Shown here piece by piece: positions 23,442-35,060 of a DNA stretch of 64,000 nt; within the stretch, counting starts at the first letter, position 1, and every line of letters starts with the position of its first letter. This DNA comes from Malurus cyaneus samueli. Taxonomy: Eukaryota > Chordata > Aves > Passeriformes > Maluridae. The stretch lies in assembly GCA_009741485.1 (NCBI GenBank), contig CM019236.1:33623871-33687870 (forward strand). The letters are read 5' to 3'. The notes beneath the pieces were generated by a model that was not told the origin of the DNA, made no database searches, and worked only from the letters and a program-made list of their open reading frames with translations. The position numbers were made by a program, and so were the translations under genes.

Positions 23442-26400
23442 GCCCCCGCAATTCCATGGACCTGAAAACAGAAAAGGACATTTTACTAAAACTGTCTACA
23501 TTTTCCTCAGTAGCAGGAACTTCTCATAATATGGTAGAGAAAATTTATTGAGATTGTTATTTAGGTTTTGTTTTCTTAGGTGCTGCATGATGTGACTTTG
23601 AGATCTGCAGAATGGAAGACAATCCTTATTTCAAATGGAAAAAGAGAATCTGAAAACTTATTTTAATATGTCCTAAAACTCAATTAAGTACATGCATTGG
23701 TAATTTTTTTTAATAGGTAGGCTGGGAATGGAGTACAGAAGCTTCTTCACTGACAGTAACATTGAATCATAGCTTAAAAACTTGAGATCAATATTATATT
23801 TGTGCTCTCAATCTGAGATAGTCTTCAGACTTGTGGCTACTAGCCAGATTTGTCATAACTTCTTGTGCAGGAACTGTGTGTATGTCTGTATTTGGTTTGC
23901 ATGGCAAGGTTTTGATAATGAAGAGGCTAGAGGGGTAGCTTCTGTGAGACACTGCCAGAAACAGTACCAGCCAGTTCCTACACGGACATTCATCTCCTAC
24001 ATGGACATTCCATGGGCCACCAAGACTCTTCTAACCACCAATGAAAAGCACAGTATTGTGAGGGAAAATGAGCTCCATCTCAACTACACCAATACAGTGG
24101 CATAATTCATCACCTTTGGAAGACGTGAAGCATGTCCTCAGACTCTTTGTTTGTAAAGCAGTTATCAAGACAGTCTTGGGATTCCAGCTGCATGAGTGTC
24201 CTAAGGAATTCATCCTTTTTTCACACTCAAGGAAACTGATAGTATTCACAGGCTGGGATAGCAGAAGGGAAAGTTTTAAATGAGGTGGTGTTGGAGGAGA
24301 TTGTGGAACTAGATGGTTCAAAAGACAGGTAAGAGGATGCAGAACCTTTGGTTCTGGGCTATTAGTCCAGCACCTGTCACTCCGCTCCTGTCACAGCATC
24401 CGCTGCTGTCTTATCCCCTTTCCTGGGCAGGAGGGCTGTTTCATAGGGGTCAGGATTGGATCTGCTCCCAGAAGGAGCAGACTCCTAGAGAACTTGGTCA
24501 GAGACAGAGGAAATTGTGAAGGCATGCTCACTGTGCTGCTGGGGCACCCTGAGGTTTATTGAGGTGACTGATGAGTTAAGTGAAGGCTGGAGGTATCTGC
24601 CTGAAGTGGGCTGTTGCCTCATAGTGATAGGGGAGTGAAAGGAAAAGTCTGTGAAGGGATATCGAATTGAGGGTGAGTGCTACTGATTGTCAAGATCACT
24701 GTCACTGTGCAGAGTGAATTAAGATTTTGTTTTAGTGCAGCACCATTAATCATGTAGAGTGAAGAGGGGATTAAGAATACCACTTTCTGCATCATAGCAG
24801 ACATGCTTCATCATAATAAGCAGAGAGACATCAAGGCTGTCACATCAATATCAAAGATTCTGTCCTGTAAACTCTGTCAGCAGTATCGCATTGTTTAGAA
24901 ATATATAATACTCCACAAAGAGATTGCACTCTAATTATGCTTGAGAAAATAATTAAAACAAATGCACAAAGAGATAAACTAGAAGGGCAGACAATATGTT
25001 AGCATTGATTCAGTAGTTTTTAGGCTTCAGCTCCCTGGGAAATGAACAAAATTTACTACGGTTGAACTTCAGACACAATAGGTACTTAAAGAGAAAAGAC
25101 TTGGGAGGACCACATCTTTCAAGAAGAAATGAAAATGGCGGCTCTTCGTGAAAAGCACTAAAAAGGATAAGGCTGGCAAAACTGTGTGACTGCATATCTC
25201 CACCTTCATTTGAGCCTGATCTCACTCACAGTTATGATAAAAGTTTAACTTGTGTGCAGTTAAGGGAGTTGCTCACAGGTCTTGGTTCTAGAATGTTTGG
25301 TGGGCAAAACAACACAAACTATGACAGAAAGGTCTTGTCTGTCTGAAGGCCAGGAATATCCATGCCAGATAGTTCTTCCTGCAGTTCAAGTGGTGAGGGA
25401 GATAATGTCATTAATTTATGTTAATTTGTTAAAGCATTGCTTGTGTTCTCTTTGTATCTGCATATATTTTCCTGTTCAGCATTAATAGCAGAGGAAAGGC
25501 AAAAATTAAATGAAGACAAGAAAGCTACAGACCTAATTTTAAAAGGAGCTTTGTGTGCTTGTGTACAAAGAAGCAGCTTTGAAAGTACTGAGCGTTACCT
25601 GGTATTCCTTGGGAGCACTTGTTAACCTGTACAAGTGGCAGACTTGCACTGTGAGCTCATTTGAACAGACTGATGCACTTTAACACATCAGAGTGGAAAT
25701 TTATTAAAAACTGGAAATTATTTATTACATTTCTACAGATACAGATTTATAATTATTTTGAAGTATTAATAAAGTTCCTGCATGAATAATAAATATTATT
25801 TCATAAACTCGCTGACCATTTTTATTTCAATCCTTTCTAGCATGTATTTTCTTTAGACTAAAAATGGCTGAAATAAAGAACTAGCATGCAAGACAAGATC
25901 GACCGAGTAGGATGGTCTGAATGAGATAAAAAGGGAAAAAGGAGTTCTGCAATTACAGTTGACAAGTTGGTTTAATATCCAGTGAAAGAAGCATGCAATT
26001 CAAGAGCAACTGGATTAATTAAGCAATATGGCAAAACAAACCATGGGTTATTATCATTTTCAGTATGCCCCCTGGCCTTAGGGAGGTCTGAGGGCTCAGA
26101 GTTCAACTTCTCTCTGCACAAAAAGTGCTGATATCTTTAATGAATGTGGGTGTCAAGATTTAAAAAATGTATTATATATAAGATACATAAGTGTATTTCT
26201 GACAGATTTTATACAAAATACAAAAAAGACATGCTTCTTGTCATGTATGTTACTATGTGAATATCTTATATATCCCTATATGCACAGAATTTATAGATAA
26301 TTGATTGCTGTTATTATGGAACACAGGCAAAAAAAATTGGGGAAAAATCTCAATGGCTAATATAATCAGAAAGAAAACCATCTGAGGAAACAAATCAGTA

Positions 26401-29400
26401 AGTGGTCTGGAGGAAGTGAATGAAATAAATGATGTAAACCAGTTTGCTTTTACTGGAAATCTCTGTTTTCTGGGGCATTATAAAAATCAGTCAGACTGGT
26501 GAAAATTGAAACTGAATGACCAATGGATGGTTTACCAAATCAGTAATAGTTTCATAAAAACCTAGAAACCCTGAAAACGATTCTGTGTAAATTCACATGC
26601 CAACTGCAAAACGACACACAGATCACATCCTAGAAAATTACTTACTTCCATAATTTACCATTATACACTAGCAGACTGACAGTCTGTTTGGAAAGTTCCC
26701 TGCAGCCCAGGATGTGCAGGGTAAGAGCTCTCACTGCAGCACAGCTTGAGGAATGGCACAAAAGGTACAGTGCGGTGATACTCTGTAGAAGATGGAAAGA
26801 ACTCACTTTGGGGAAATTAGGCCTGGTGAAGTTTTTTTAATTACAGGGCCAAATTTCTCCCCTGCTTGGAAGTTGCTCTTGGTTATTCTGTTGGGCTGGA
26901 TCTGAAGCACCGATGAAGGACCGTCAGTTTGCAAAAGTTCAGCGGATTTGCCATAATTCCTATTGACTGATGACAGTGAAAAGCAGAATGATCAGAAGCA
27001 GCAAGACACAGGTTTGAGAAGAATGCAACTGTTGAGATGATGGGAATCCTAATGGTGAGTGTCCCAGAAGCACTCACAATGAGGAAGCCTATGAGCAAAC
27101 CCACAGGCAATGTTTGCTGTGTGTGCAGATTGTGAGCACAAGCGACAATTTTGTTCTTCTTGTCCAGACTGAAGACTGCCCGATATTGTCCTTCACTGGA
27201 TTTTAAATAAACTGCAGAGTTGCTGGATCTTTGGATACGTTTGGGAACAGGTGGCTCATGAGTACTCAGGTGGGAGCTCACTCCCAAAGGAGAGTGAATG
27301 AGAAAGGTGGCCAGTCCCTGCAGCTTTGGAAATACAATCCTTGACAGAATGTGTACAGGTGAACACAAAGGGGAGCTGTGGCATGGTAAATTCAGGTAGA
27401 CTGATAAGTGACAGTGAGAAAATCTTTTCTCAAAGTGTTGACAAAAGTCTACAGATCAGAGTCTAGGATTTTAGCAACTGGCTTTTTGTAAGAACAGGAT
27501 AAAAGCAGACCTGAAACAAAAAGAAAACATTTGAGCAACAGTAAATAAGGTCTAATTCTGTCCAGAGACAGATGATGTGGACAAAACTGTGCAAAGTTGT
27601 GTATTTCCTTCCAGAATGATAAAACCCAAACATATCAGTGATTACTAATAGACATAGGAATCTATATAAAATGTTGATCTTTATAAAATACCCTTCAACA
27701 GAAAATTAGTGCAGCTTGACAACCATCATGTTCCAGACCTGAAAACATATGAAATGAGTAAAAATACACAGACAGTTCTTATATTTCGAGCAGAAAAGTT
27801 GTACTGAACAGTGAGGAAGGTAATCAGTCAAAGCAATCAAGGAAAGCATCAGAGCAGGAAGCATCAGGTAGTTCTATGGAGCCAGTGAGAAAAAACAGCT
27901 AATATCAGAAATAAGGTTAGTACGAAAGACCAAAATAGTAATTCTGCTGATACAGATTACTTGAATTAGAATGTAAACCTTAATTGCGTACATATCTGTT
28001 ACCATGCAGTGCTGAAAGTTGTTATTTACTGCCTTAAGAGGCTAAACCAATGTAATTTTGTGTTAAATTACTACACTAGGTCCAGTCCTCTTGTCATGAA
28101 ACTAGTGGCAAGGCTGTGAGACAAATTTGAATTTCTGCAAGCAAGCAGAGATCTCTACATCTCAGAGAACCATCGAGCCTGCACTCGGTTCCAGGTAATA
28201 AAGTGGCAAAAAATTGTGTCTGAATGAGGGCAAACATAAACAACAATCAGTCACTGCACTGTAATAGGGAAACACAAAGAGCCTCTCTGTACCTATGCAT
28301 GCATAATAGGAAATATGTTCTTTATAGTCAAATTGGCTTCAGTCCTAGTTTGATATAGATCACCACTCAGCATATATGAAAAAGCACTTGCAGATTCAAG
28401 ATGAAGAACACAGTGCAAATTCTGTTTTCAAATTTAGAAATTCAGCACAGAGTATCTGCACCTGCACACTTTAAGCATTTTAAGCTTTCAGTTCATCTCA
28501 AAATAAATGTGCCTACATATGCAGTGTAAAACACATATGAAGATGACAGTACAGCTTTCTTTGGATTCTGAGTAGTAAAAATGCCAAATGTTCCCATATG
28601 TTGGCAGAATATCCTATTATAATGGAACTTATCAATAGAAATAAATTTAAAATAATATTTAAGGGCAAGCTTTCTTGAAGGAGAGTGAGAGATCTGTTCT
28701 ACAAATCAACAATTTCAGTGCTGCTCTTTTCCTGTCTAATCTCACTTAAGGAAGTCTTGCTGAACACACACTCTCCCCTGAGAGAGACTGTGAAGATAGT
28801 GCTGTCACACTCCTTTCTAAAGCAGCTTGAGAGCACTGCATGGCTGCAGCTCTGCCAGGGACAAATGAACACCAAGGTGATTTTATCAATGCATATGAAT
28901 GGCTTCTACAACCTATTTAATATTTTATATTAAATTATATTAAATCGGGAATTACCAATAAAAACAATAACAGAAAGAACATGAATGCACTTTCTGATTT
29001 AAAATACTGATGCATGCAGTGATTTTTAGTTTTTGTATGAGGTATGATCATGTAACAAAAATTATCTGCATCATGAAATATTTTATTTCCTGATCTGCTC
29101 AATCCTCTGCTAATAGAATTCAACATATATAGTCTTTTTGCAGTTTATCTTCTACGTAGGATCACCCAGGAAATTATTCCCACATATGTTTGTCAAAAGA
29201 TTACCAGTGACCAGAAAAGGAGAATGTATTTTTGTAAGTTTATGGTTTAAATATAATGTCAGAGTGCATGTAATACCGAAGGCCAAGACTACCTTGACAA
29301 ATTTTGGAATGGCTGTAATTGCTCTGTACTTATGCCTTATTTAGGCAATTTTAAAGACGTGTTTAATCACAATGCCATGTCTATATTTTCTAACCCAGAA

Positions 29401-31659
29401 CAAGCGCTCAGATTGGTCATATTCCTCTATTATCTTCTTCTGAAAAATGCAACTGAAAACGGATGAAGAGTTATAAAATTTAGTATGCTCTGGCATTGAG
29501 GAATTTCACAAATAACTGTATTAACTGTTAATGGATGGCTGGCACTAGAAAATAGTTAAATGTCACAAAGCTTACAATATGGGACAAGCAGTGGGTTTGA
29601 TTATCTGCATCTACCCCTCTTCAGTGAAGGTTTCAGAAATTTATGCAATTTATACACATAGAATTTTTGTACAATAATTTATACACATACTGCTGATTTG
29701 ATACAATACTTCTAGACTTGCAGAAAAGCTAAGATGCTAATTGTATAGCACTTGATTTCAAAGTAAAATATGCCAATTTTTGAAGATTTGTAAACCCAAA
29801 TCAGAAGCCATCCAACATCTCAGTAATGAAGAAACCGGTATTTAGCTTGCACGTTGTATTTGGTACTGCAAAGTTTATGAAGAGCTTCATAATCCATATC
29901 ACTAGGAGCACTTTGTAAACTTGAGAAATGATAGCTGTGTCAATATGATGATGGGAGCAAACACATCAACCAATCTATGCAGCTGAAGTTGTGTCGGAAA
30001 CACTGTGCTTGTCAAAAATTAAAATGAAACTGGTATGAATTTGGTGGTGTTATGTTCTACCTGGCTTCTGTGTTTCCTACCTTGAAGATTGTTGGACCGA
30101 CAGGATAAGTTGCCCTCTGCATAAGAAGTAGGGATAGAGATGAAGTATATCCATTTGGCCAAATTCCTGGTGCTTCTGAGATAAAATGAACAGAGAAAAG
30201 CAAAATTAACTGAAGTAATTAGAAACCTATGTAATTTGTTTAGTTATTGCACAATGGTCCACTGTTTTAAGGTCTTAAATCTCCAGCTGCTTGTCAGAGA
30301 CAGTCACAGAAGTAAGAGAAGCAGCTTGCATTTGCTATCATTCTTTTCCACTTCTTTTCAATGTGGAAGTCTGGCAGCTGTGAACATATAGAATGTTTAT
30401 CCTAGTTCTTCCTTTTTTTTTTTTTTTTTTTTCCCCCGAAGTGGATTGCTCAGGAGACGGGTGTTTTGGGATTCTGAGATTTGTTCTCCTCCCACCTACA
30501 GACGGATCCTGGCTTTTCTCACCTATAGATGACAGCTAAGCTCAGAAGTCTCAGGCTTTCAGCAGTGACAGAGGTGGTGGCTATTTTGGTTGTGGGGATA
30601 GAGATCAATTTTAAATGTTCAACCAGTATGTTTAGCTAGCAGTTTGGATTGCAAAACCTTTGGCAGAAGTTCTGATCATGGCAGCTGGGCAGAAAAAGAT
30701 TTGTATTACTGATTGCATACAGCACATATTGGGCTAATTTGAGTAGCACTATACAAACTGATGTATGCTCACTACTGTGTTCCACTACTTCAAGAGCATT
30801 TTCATCTCAACATGAGGCCCAGGAAAAGGTCACTGCTTTCCAAAAATCAGAGTTGGTGTCAGTAAAGATTGATATCCTTTGCTTTTATTAAACAAGCTAA
30901 CACATCATCTGAATTAAAAGCCCAACCTATCCATGGGAAAATACTTATATTAAAAATTTTGTCTAAAGGATTTAATGAAGTTGTTTTAGGTGTTCCTTCA
31001 GAGAGAAGGGGAGAATTTGCCGTGGGGGGGGAAGAAGACCTTTGTGATAAGAAAATTCTATCAGACACTCTATTAATAATGAAGGCTTTCAGAAATTTCA
31101 GCAGCTATGTGAGATCTGTCTGTACAGGCAAAAGGTTCCTTTCTAACGCAGTGCCTCATGAGCTCACACTTACCCACTTACTCAGTATTTTCTGATCCAT
31201 ATTCCATCACAGCCTAAATTTTGAACAAGGATTTTTGAAGCCACTCTCAAAGTAAGCTGCATTAAATTATTTAGATTATTTTCTAAATCTCTTTAAGAAA
31301 TTCATGGGACACCCCACAATTTCTGGGTGCCAGCCCTACCTGCCTCATTAGAGTGGAGAAGCAATTCTGTGAGGGAGAAATGTGCTAAAAGTGCTAGAAA
31401 AATCTGCAAGCAAAGACTGGTCTCCAGTAATTAGCAAGTAATAGAAAATAAAATAATCATCACATATGTACAAATGGCAAACTGAGTCATGCCTCAGCAA
31501 TATGCTTCCTCTCTCTGACTGAGCACACCAGTTCATTTTCAAAGCAGTAATTTGAATGATGTAAAGGGAGACCCATTTGTTTGCCTCCTTCCCTCCTCCA
31601 CCCTTCTCCGGCAAAAGACAGAGCATTAGTTAAAAAAACAAATGAAGGAAAATTCCCCG
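23442..31659. other. 8.2 kb non-coding region
   Basis: No gene or dispersed repeat was recognised. A 161-codon open frame on the - strand (26883-27368) is the longest here outside repeats and is discussed as a finding. A T20 run lies at 30413-30432. The remainder is AT-rich single-copy sequence. Confidence 0.6.
30413..30432 (+). repeat. Poly(T) tract, T20
   Basis: Twenty consecutive T followed by CCCCCGAAGTGG. No upstream retrocopy was recognised on either strand. Confidence 0.95.
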
Positions 31660-31879
31660 AAGAACCTTAGCAAGGAACAAGAAAAACATCGATTGTAAAC
31701 AGCGGGTGGATCTTCTGACAGGCTTTGTTTGCAAATTATAACAATTACAGGTAATTTTTCATTTCCATTGAAAGAACAGGTATAAAAAAAAAGGAGAGCA
31801 AGAGAAACAGAGAGCGAGTGAGATTTCCCAAGTGCCTTATTCCCTCCCAGGTCTACAACCTAACAGGAGTGTAGAGAGC

Positions 31880-32200
31880 TCCGTAGTTTCTTCTCATTCC
31901 ATTAAGTGAGATCTAATTGTGTCTCTTCTGTCTGTTGGCAGATGCGGTTTCTACATAACAACAGCCCAGAGACAGAGCTGCCTGATTAATGCCTCCAGCT
32001 GTCATATGCCCCATTATCTGTGCATTTGCATAACTTAATGGTTTAGGACAGGGGAGAGAGGATGCTTAATTTAATGTTTAGCAGGCCCTTGATAGCTGAA
32101 TAATTTAAGAACTGTCAAGGGAGGTCAATCCTACAGCGATTCAGCAAGACAGCCGTGATTTCTGAATATCATTAAAATCCTCACTTAGGATAATTTAAGG
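31880..32200. other. Candidate conserved non-coding element
   Basis: Dense in developmental transcription-factor-like motifs: an octamer ATTTGCAT (POU) at 32024-32031, repeated TAAT cores (TGATTAATG, CTTAATTTAATG, GAATAATTTAAG) and AGCTGTCATATG. There is no coding potential and no repeat similarity. The texture resembles vertebrate enhancers in gene deserts. Conservation itself cannot be seen from one sequence. Confidence 0.35.
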
Positions 32201-32354
32201 AAAAAAAAAAGAAGAGGGGCACAGAAGAACAACAATGCCTGAAAGAGGCCTGCTTTTCTGTTAACCATTCCTTCTCTGAAGATAGGGGAAGACTTGCGGA
32301 AAACCCCATCAGTTCATGACATGGACAAGAGAGAAGGAGTTAACCCCATGCAAG

Positions 32355-32442
32355 CTCTCTCTCCCTCCCTCTCTCCCCTCCCTCCTTCTCCCCTCTCTCC
32401 CCGACCCTCCTCCCTCCCATCTTCCCATCCCCCAGTCTTCTC
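32355..32442 (+). repeat. CT-rich low-complexity tract
   Basis: A 48-nt pure pyrimidine run (32355-32402) of CTCT and CCCT units, then an interrupted continuation to about 32442. Confidence 0.93.
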
Positions 32443-32509
32443 ATAACTGAAGGGTGGAAATACAGAATTTTCTTAAATTCATCTAAAAGCTCAACACGCT
32501 TTGAACACG

Positions 32510-32780
32510 AAGCACTCTCAGTTTCCCTAGATGCTAATGAATATTATTAAGCTAATCTTCCATTTGTTTTCTAATTATGTGTCAGAAAGCACTTACAGTG
32601 GCAGCTGAGGCAACTGCCAGGGTGCATTTATTTATCTTCCAATCCCGTGTCTACTGACTGCCTATAGCACAGAGTGATTAGGATCAAATAAAAAGGGATA
32701 AAAAAAAATTGGATTTTTTTTGCAGGTTGATTACTGTTCTTTTCCAAGTTCATTAACTTCTGCATGACATTTGACTCTAT
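32510..32780. other. Candidate conserved non-coding element
   Basis: Contains GATGCTAATGAATATTATTA, CTAATTATGTG, CAGCTGAGGCAACTGCC and GTGATTAGGATCAAAT: homeodomain-like TAAT cores and E-box-like CAGCTG in non-repetitive sequence. Inference from motif density only. Confidence 0.3.
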
Positions 32781-32934
32781 TTAAAGAACTGATTAAATGG
32801 AGTTATTTAGGCCTCCCTGCGAGGCATTCTGTTGTAATACAAAAATGAATGAAAGAAGTAATCTATGGCTGGACTGACCCAATGTATTGGCTCTGGCAGA
32901 GAGGAAGCTGGCTTTCCCCCCAGCAGCCCTTGCT

Positions 32935-33435
32935 TTGCACTGGTGGCTAGAAAGGTGTTGATAACACACTGGGGTTTTAACTACTGCTGAAAAGCGCTGG
33001 CACAGCATTGACACAGGCTCTCCAATATTCCCCCCTCATCAGTGAGGGTGGAGAAGATGTAGGGAAGATGCAGCCAGGGCAGCTGACCCAAACTGACCAA
33101 AAGGGTATTCCATGTTCTATGGCATCTGCTTAGCAACAGAAGCCAAGAGAAAGAGGGAGAAGGGAGAGAAAGCATTTGTTATGACATTTGTCTTTTGGTG
33201 CCACCACTATGTGTCCTGACACACCACTTCCTGGAAAGTGATTTGGACATTATCTGCTGATGGGAAGTAAAAAAAACAACTAAACTTTTTCTTTGCTTCC
33301 ATGCAGAATCTTTGATTCTGCTTTATTAAACTGCCTTTATCTTCATCCACATATTTTTCCCCATTTTATTTTCTGCCCCGTGTTCTGCTGAAGACAGGAA
33401 TGGTGAAGCAGCTTGGTGGGAACTGACATCCTTCC
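32935..33435 (+). mobile_element. Degraded ERV LTR remnant, sense
   Basis: Shares TTGATAACACACTG (32958-32971) with the LTR at 50601-50614 and carries the family's GGGCAGCTGACCCAAACTG and CAAAAGGGTATTCCATG blocks, then ATTAAACTGCCTTTATC towards the 3' end. It is highly diverged. I recognise the pattern from passerine LTRs by memory. The start is uncertain by tens of bases. Confidence 0.75.
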
Positions 33436-33487
33436 ATCCCACCATGCCCTATCTGTTTGCTAACCAAATCAAGGACTTGCTCAGTGA

Positions 33488-35060
33488 GTCATGGAATCAT
33501 AGAATCCTGGAAAAATAGAATGGTTTGGGTTAGAAGTACCTTAAAGATCATCTAGTTCCAAGGTCCCTGCCATGGGCAAGGACTCTTCCCAATAGACCAG
33601 GTTTCTCAGTGCTCAGCCTGGCCTTGAACACTCACAGGAATGGGGAACCCAGCCTCTCTGGGCAACCTGTTCCAGTTCCTCGCCCACTCTCACACTGAGC
33701 AAGTTTTTTCCTGATATCTGATCCAGACTTACCTACTTTCAGTTTGAATTCATGTCACCTTTTCCTGTCACTACATGCTCTTGCAAAGAGCCTCTCTCTG
33801 TGTTTCCTGTAGGTGGCTGCAATCAGTTCACCCCTTAGCCTTCTTTTCTCCAGGAGGAACTGTCCCAGTTCTCTTGGTCTTTTCTCAAAGGAGAGATGCT
33901 CAATTCCTCAAATGATTTTTGTGGTTCTCTTCTGGACTCTCTCCATGTCCTTCCTGTGCTGGGACCCCAGAGCTGGGTGCAATGTTCCAGGTGGGGTCTC
34001 AGCAGAGCAGAGCAGAGCAGAGGGGCACAATCCCCTCCCTCCCCTGCTGCCCACGCTGCTTTGGATGCAGCCCAGGACAGTTTGTCTCTCTGGGCTGGGA
34101 TTGCTCATGGCTGGGTCATGTCCAGCTTCTCACCCACAGCACCCCCAGGCCCTTCTCTCCAGGGCTGCTCTCCATCTGTTCATTCCCAGCCTGTGTTGGA
34201 ATCAGGGATTGCCCCAACCCATGTGCAGCACCTTGCACTTGGCCTTTTTAAATGTCATGAGGTTCCCACCGGCCCATTTCTGGATATTCCAGAGGTCTCT
34301 CTTGATATCTTGTCCTTCAGTTGTGGCAACAGCATCACTCAGCTTGCTGTCACCTGCAAATTTGCTGAAGGTGAACTCAATCCCTTCATCTAAATCATTA
34401 AAGAGGTTGTTAAATAACGCTGGCTCCAGCCTGGATCCATGAGGGACACCACTGGTGTCCATGAGGACTCTGAGCCATTGACCACTACTCTTTGGAAGTG
34501 AACATCCAGCCAACTTCTTATCCATCTAACTGGTGAATCCATCTCATTCCAATCTAGAGAGAAGGATGTTTTGGGGGACTGGTCAAAGGCTTTATGGAAG
34601 TCCACATAAATGATGTCTGTAGCCCTTCCCTTGCCCACTGATGCCATCACTGTACCACAAAAAGCCTCTGGTTGGTCAGGCAGGATTTGCTCTTGATGAA
34701 GCCATGCTGGGTGTCCTGAACCACCCCTAAGCACAACTTCTGAGAGGATCTCTCCAGGACATTCCCAGTACAGGGTGAAGGCTGACAGGTTGGTAGTTCC
34801 TGTGGCCCTGCTTTCTATCCTTTTTAAACATGGGCATTATTTCCCTTTTTCCAGTCCCCTCAGACTTTACCCGACTGAAATGACTTTTCAAGTATCATAT
34901 GAGAAGTGTGGCCTAGGAACATACAGTCAGTGAATTCCCTCTGGCCCCTGGGATGCATCTCATGAGGTCCCATGGATTTATATGTGTTCAGGTTCCTCAG
35001 GTGCTCATGAATGGATATTTATTTACAGTGGGAAGGACTTCACTCCAGGACAAAGATCTT
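33488..35060 (-). mobile_element. Long CR1 LINE copy, antisense
   Basis: The largest repeat in the window, about 1.57 kb, on the - strand. At its 3' end (low coordinates) are TCATGGAATCATAGAATCCT, GGCAACCTGTTCCAGTTCCT and AGAGCTGGGTGCAATGTTCC. It then runs back through the 3' UTR into the reverse-transcriptase part of ORF2 (about 34200-34830). The region near 34990-35050 (CAGGTTCCTCAGGTGCTCA, then TTACAGTGGGAAGGACTTC) still matches CR1. It is 5'-truncated and disrupted by frameshifts. The 209-codon + strand frame inside it (33813-34442) is an antisense artefact. Confidence 0.93.
34202..34734 (-). pseudogene. CR1 ORF2 reverse-transcriptase remnant
   Basis: Two - strand frames out of register cover part of the CR1 reverse transcriptase. 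The upstream one (34390-34734) contains KGRATDIIYVDFHKAFDQ, the palm motif with the first catalytic aspartate. The downstream one (34202-34525) contains GVPHGSRLEPALFNNLFND and FAGDSKLSDAV, where the catalytic F/YADD is changed to FAGD. It continues WNIQKWAGGNLMTFKKAKCK, the conserved thumb-proximal block. Frameshift plus loss of a catalytic aspartate means it is inactive. Confidence 0.9.

Noticed and set aside
23176..23481. Lysine/arginine/glycine-rich (- strand) and proline/serine-rich (+ strand) open frames
   Set aside because: Produced entirely by the (TTCC)n polypyrimidine tract.
33813..34442. 209-codon + strand open frame, the longest in the window
   Set aside because: It is the antisense of a CR1 LINE. 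The - strand carries recognisable reverse-transcriptase motifs and the 3' UTR.
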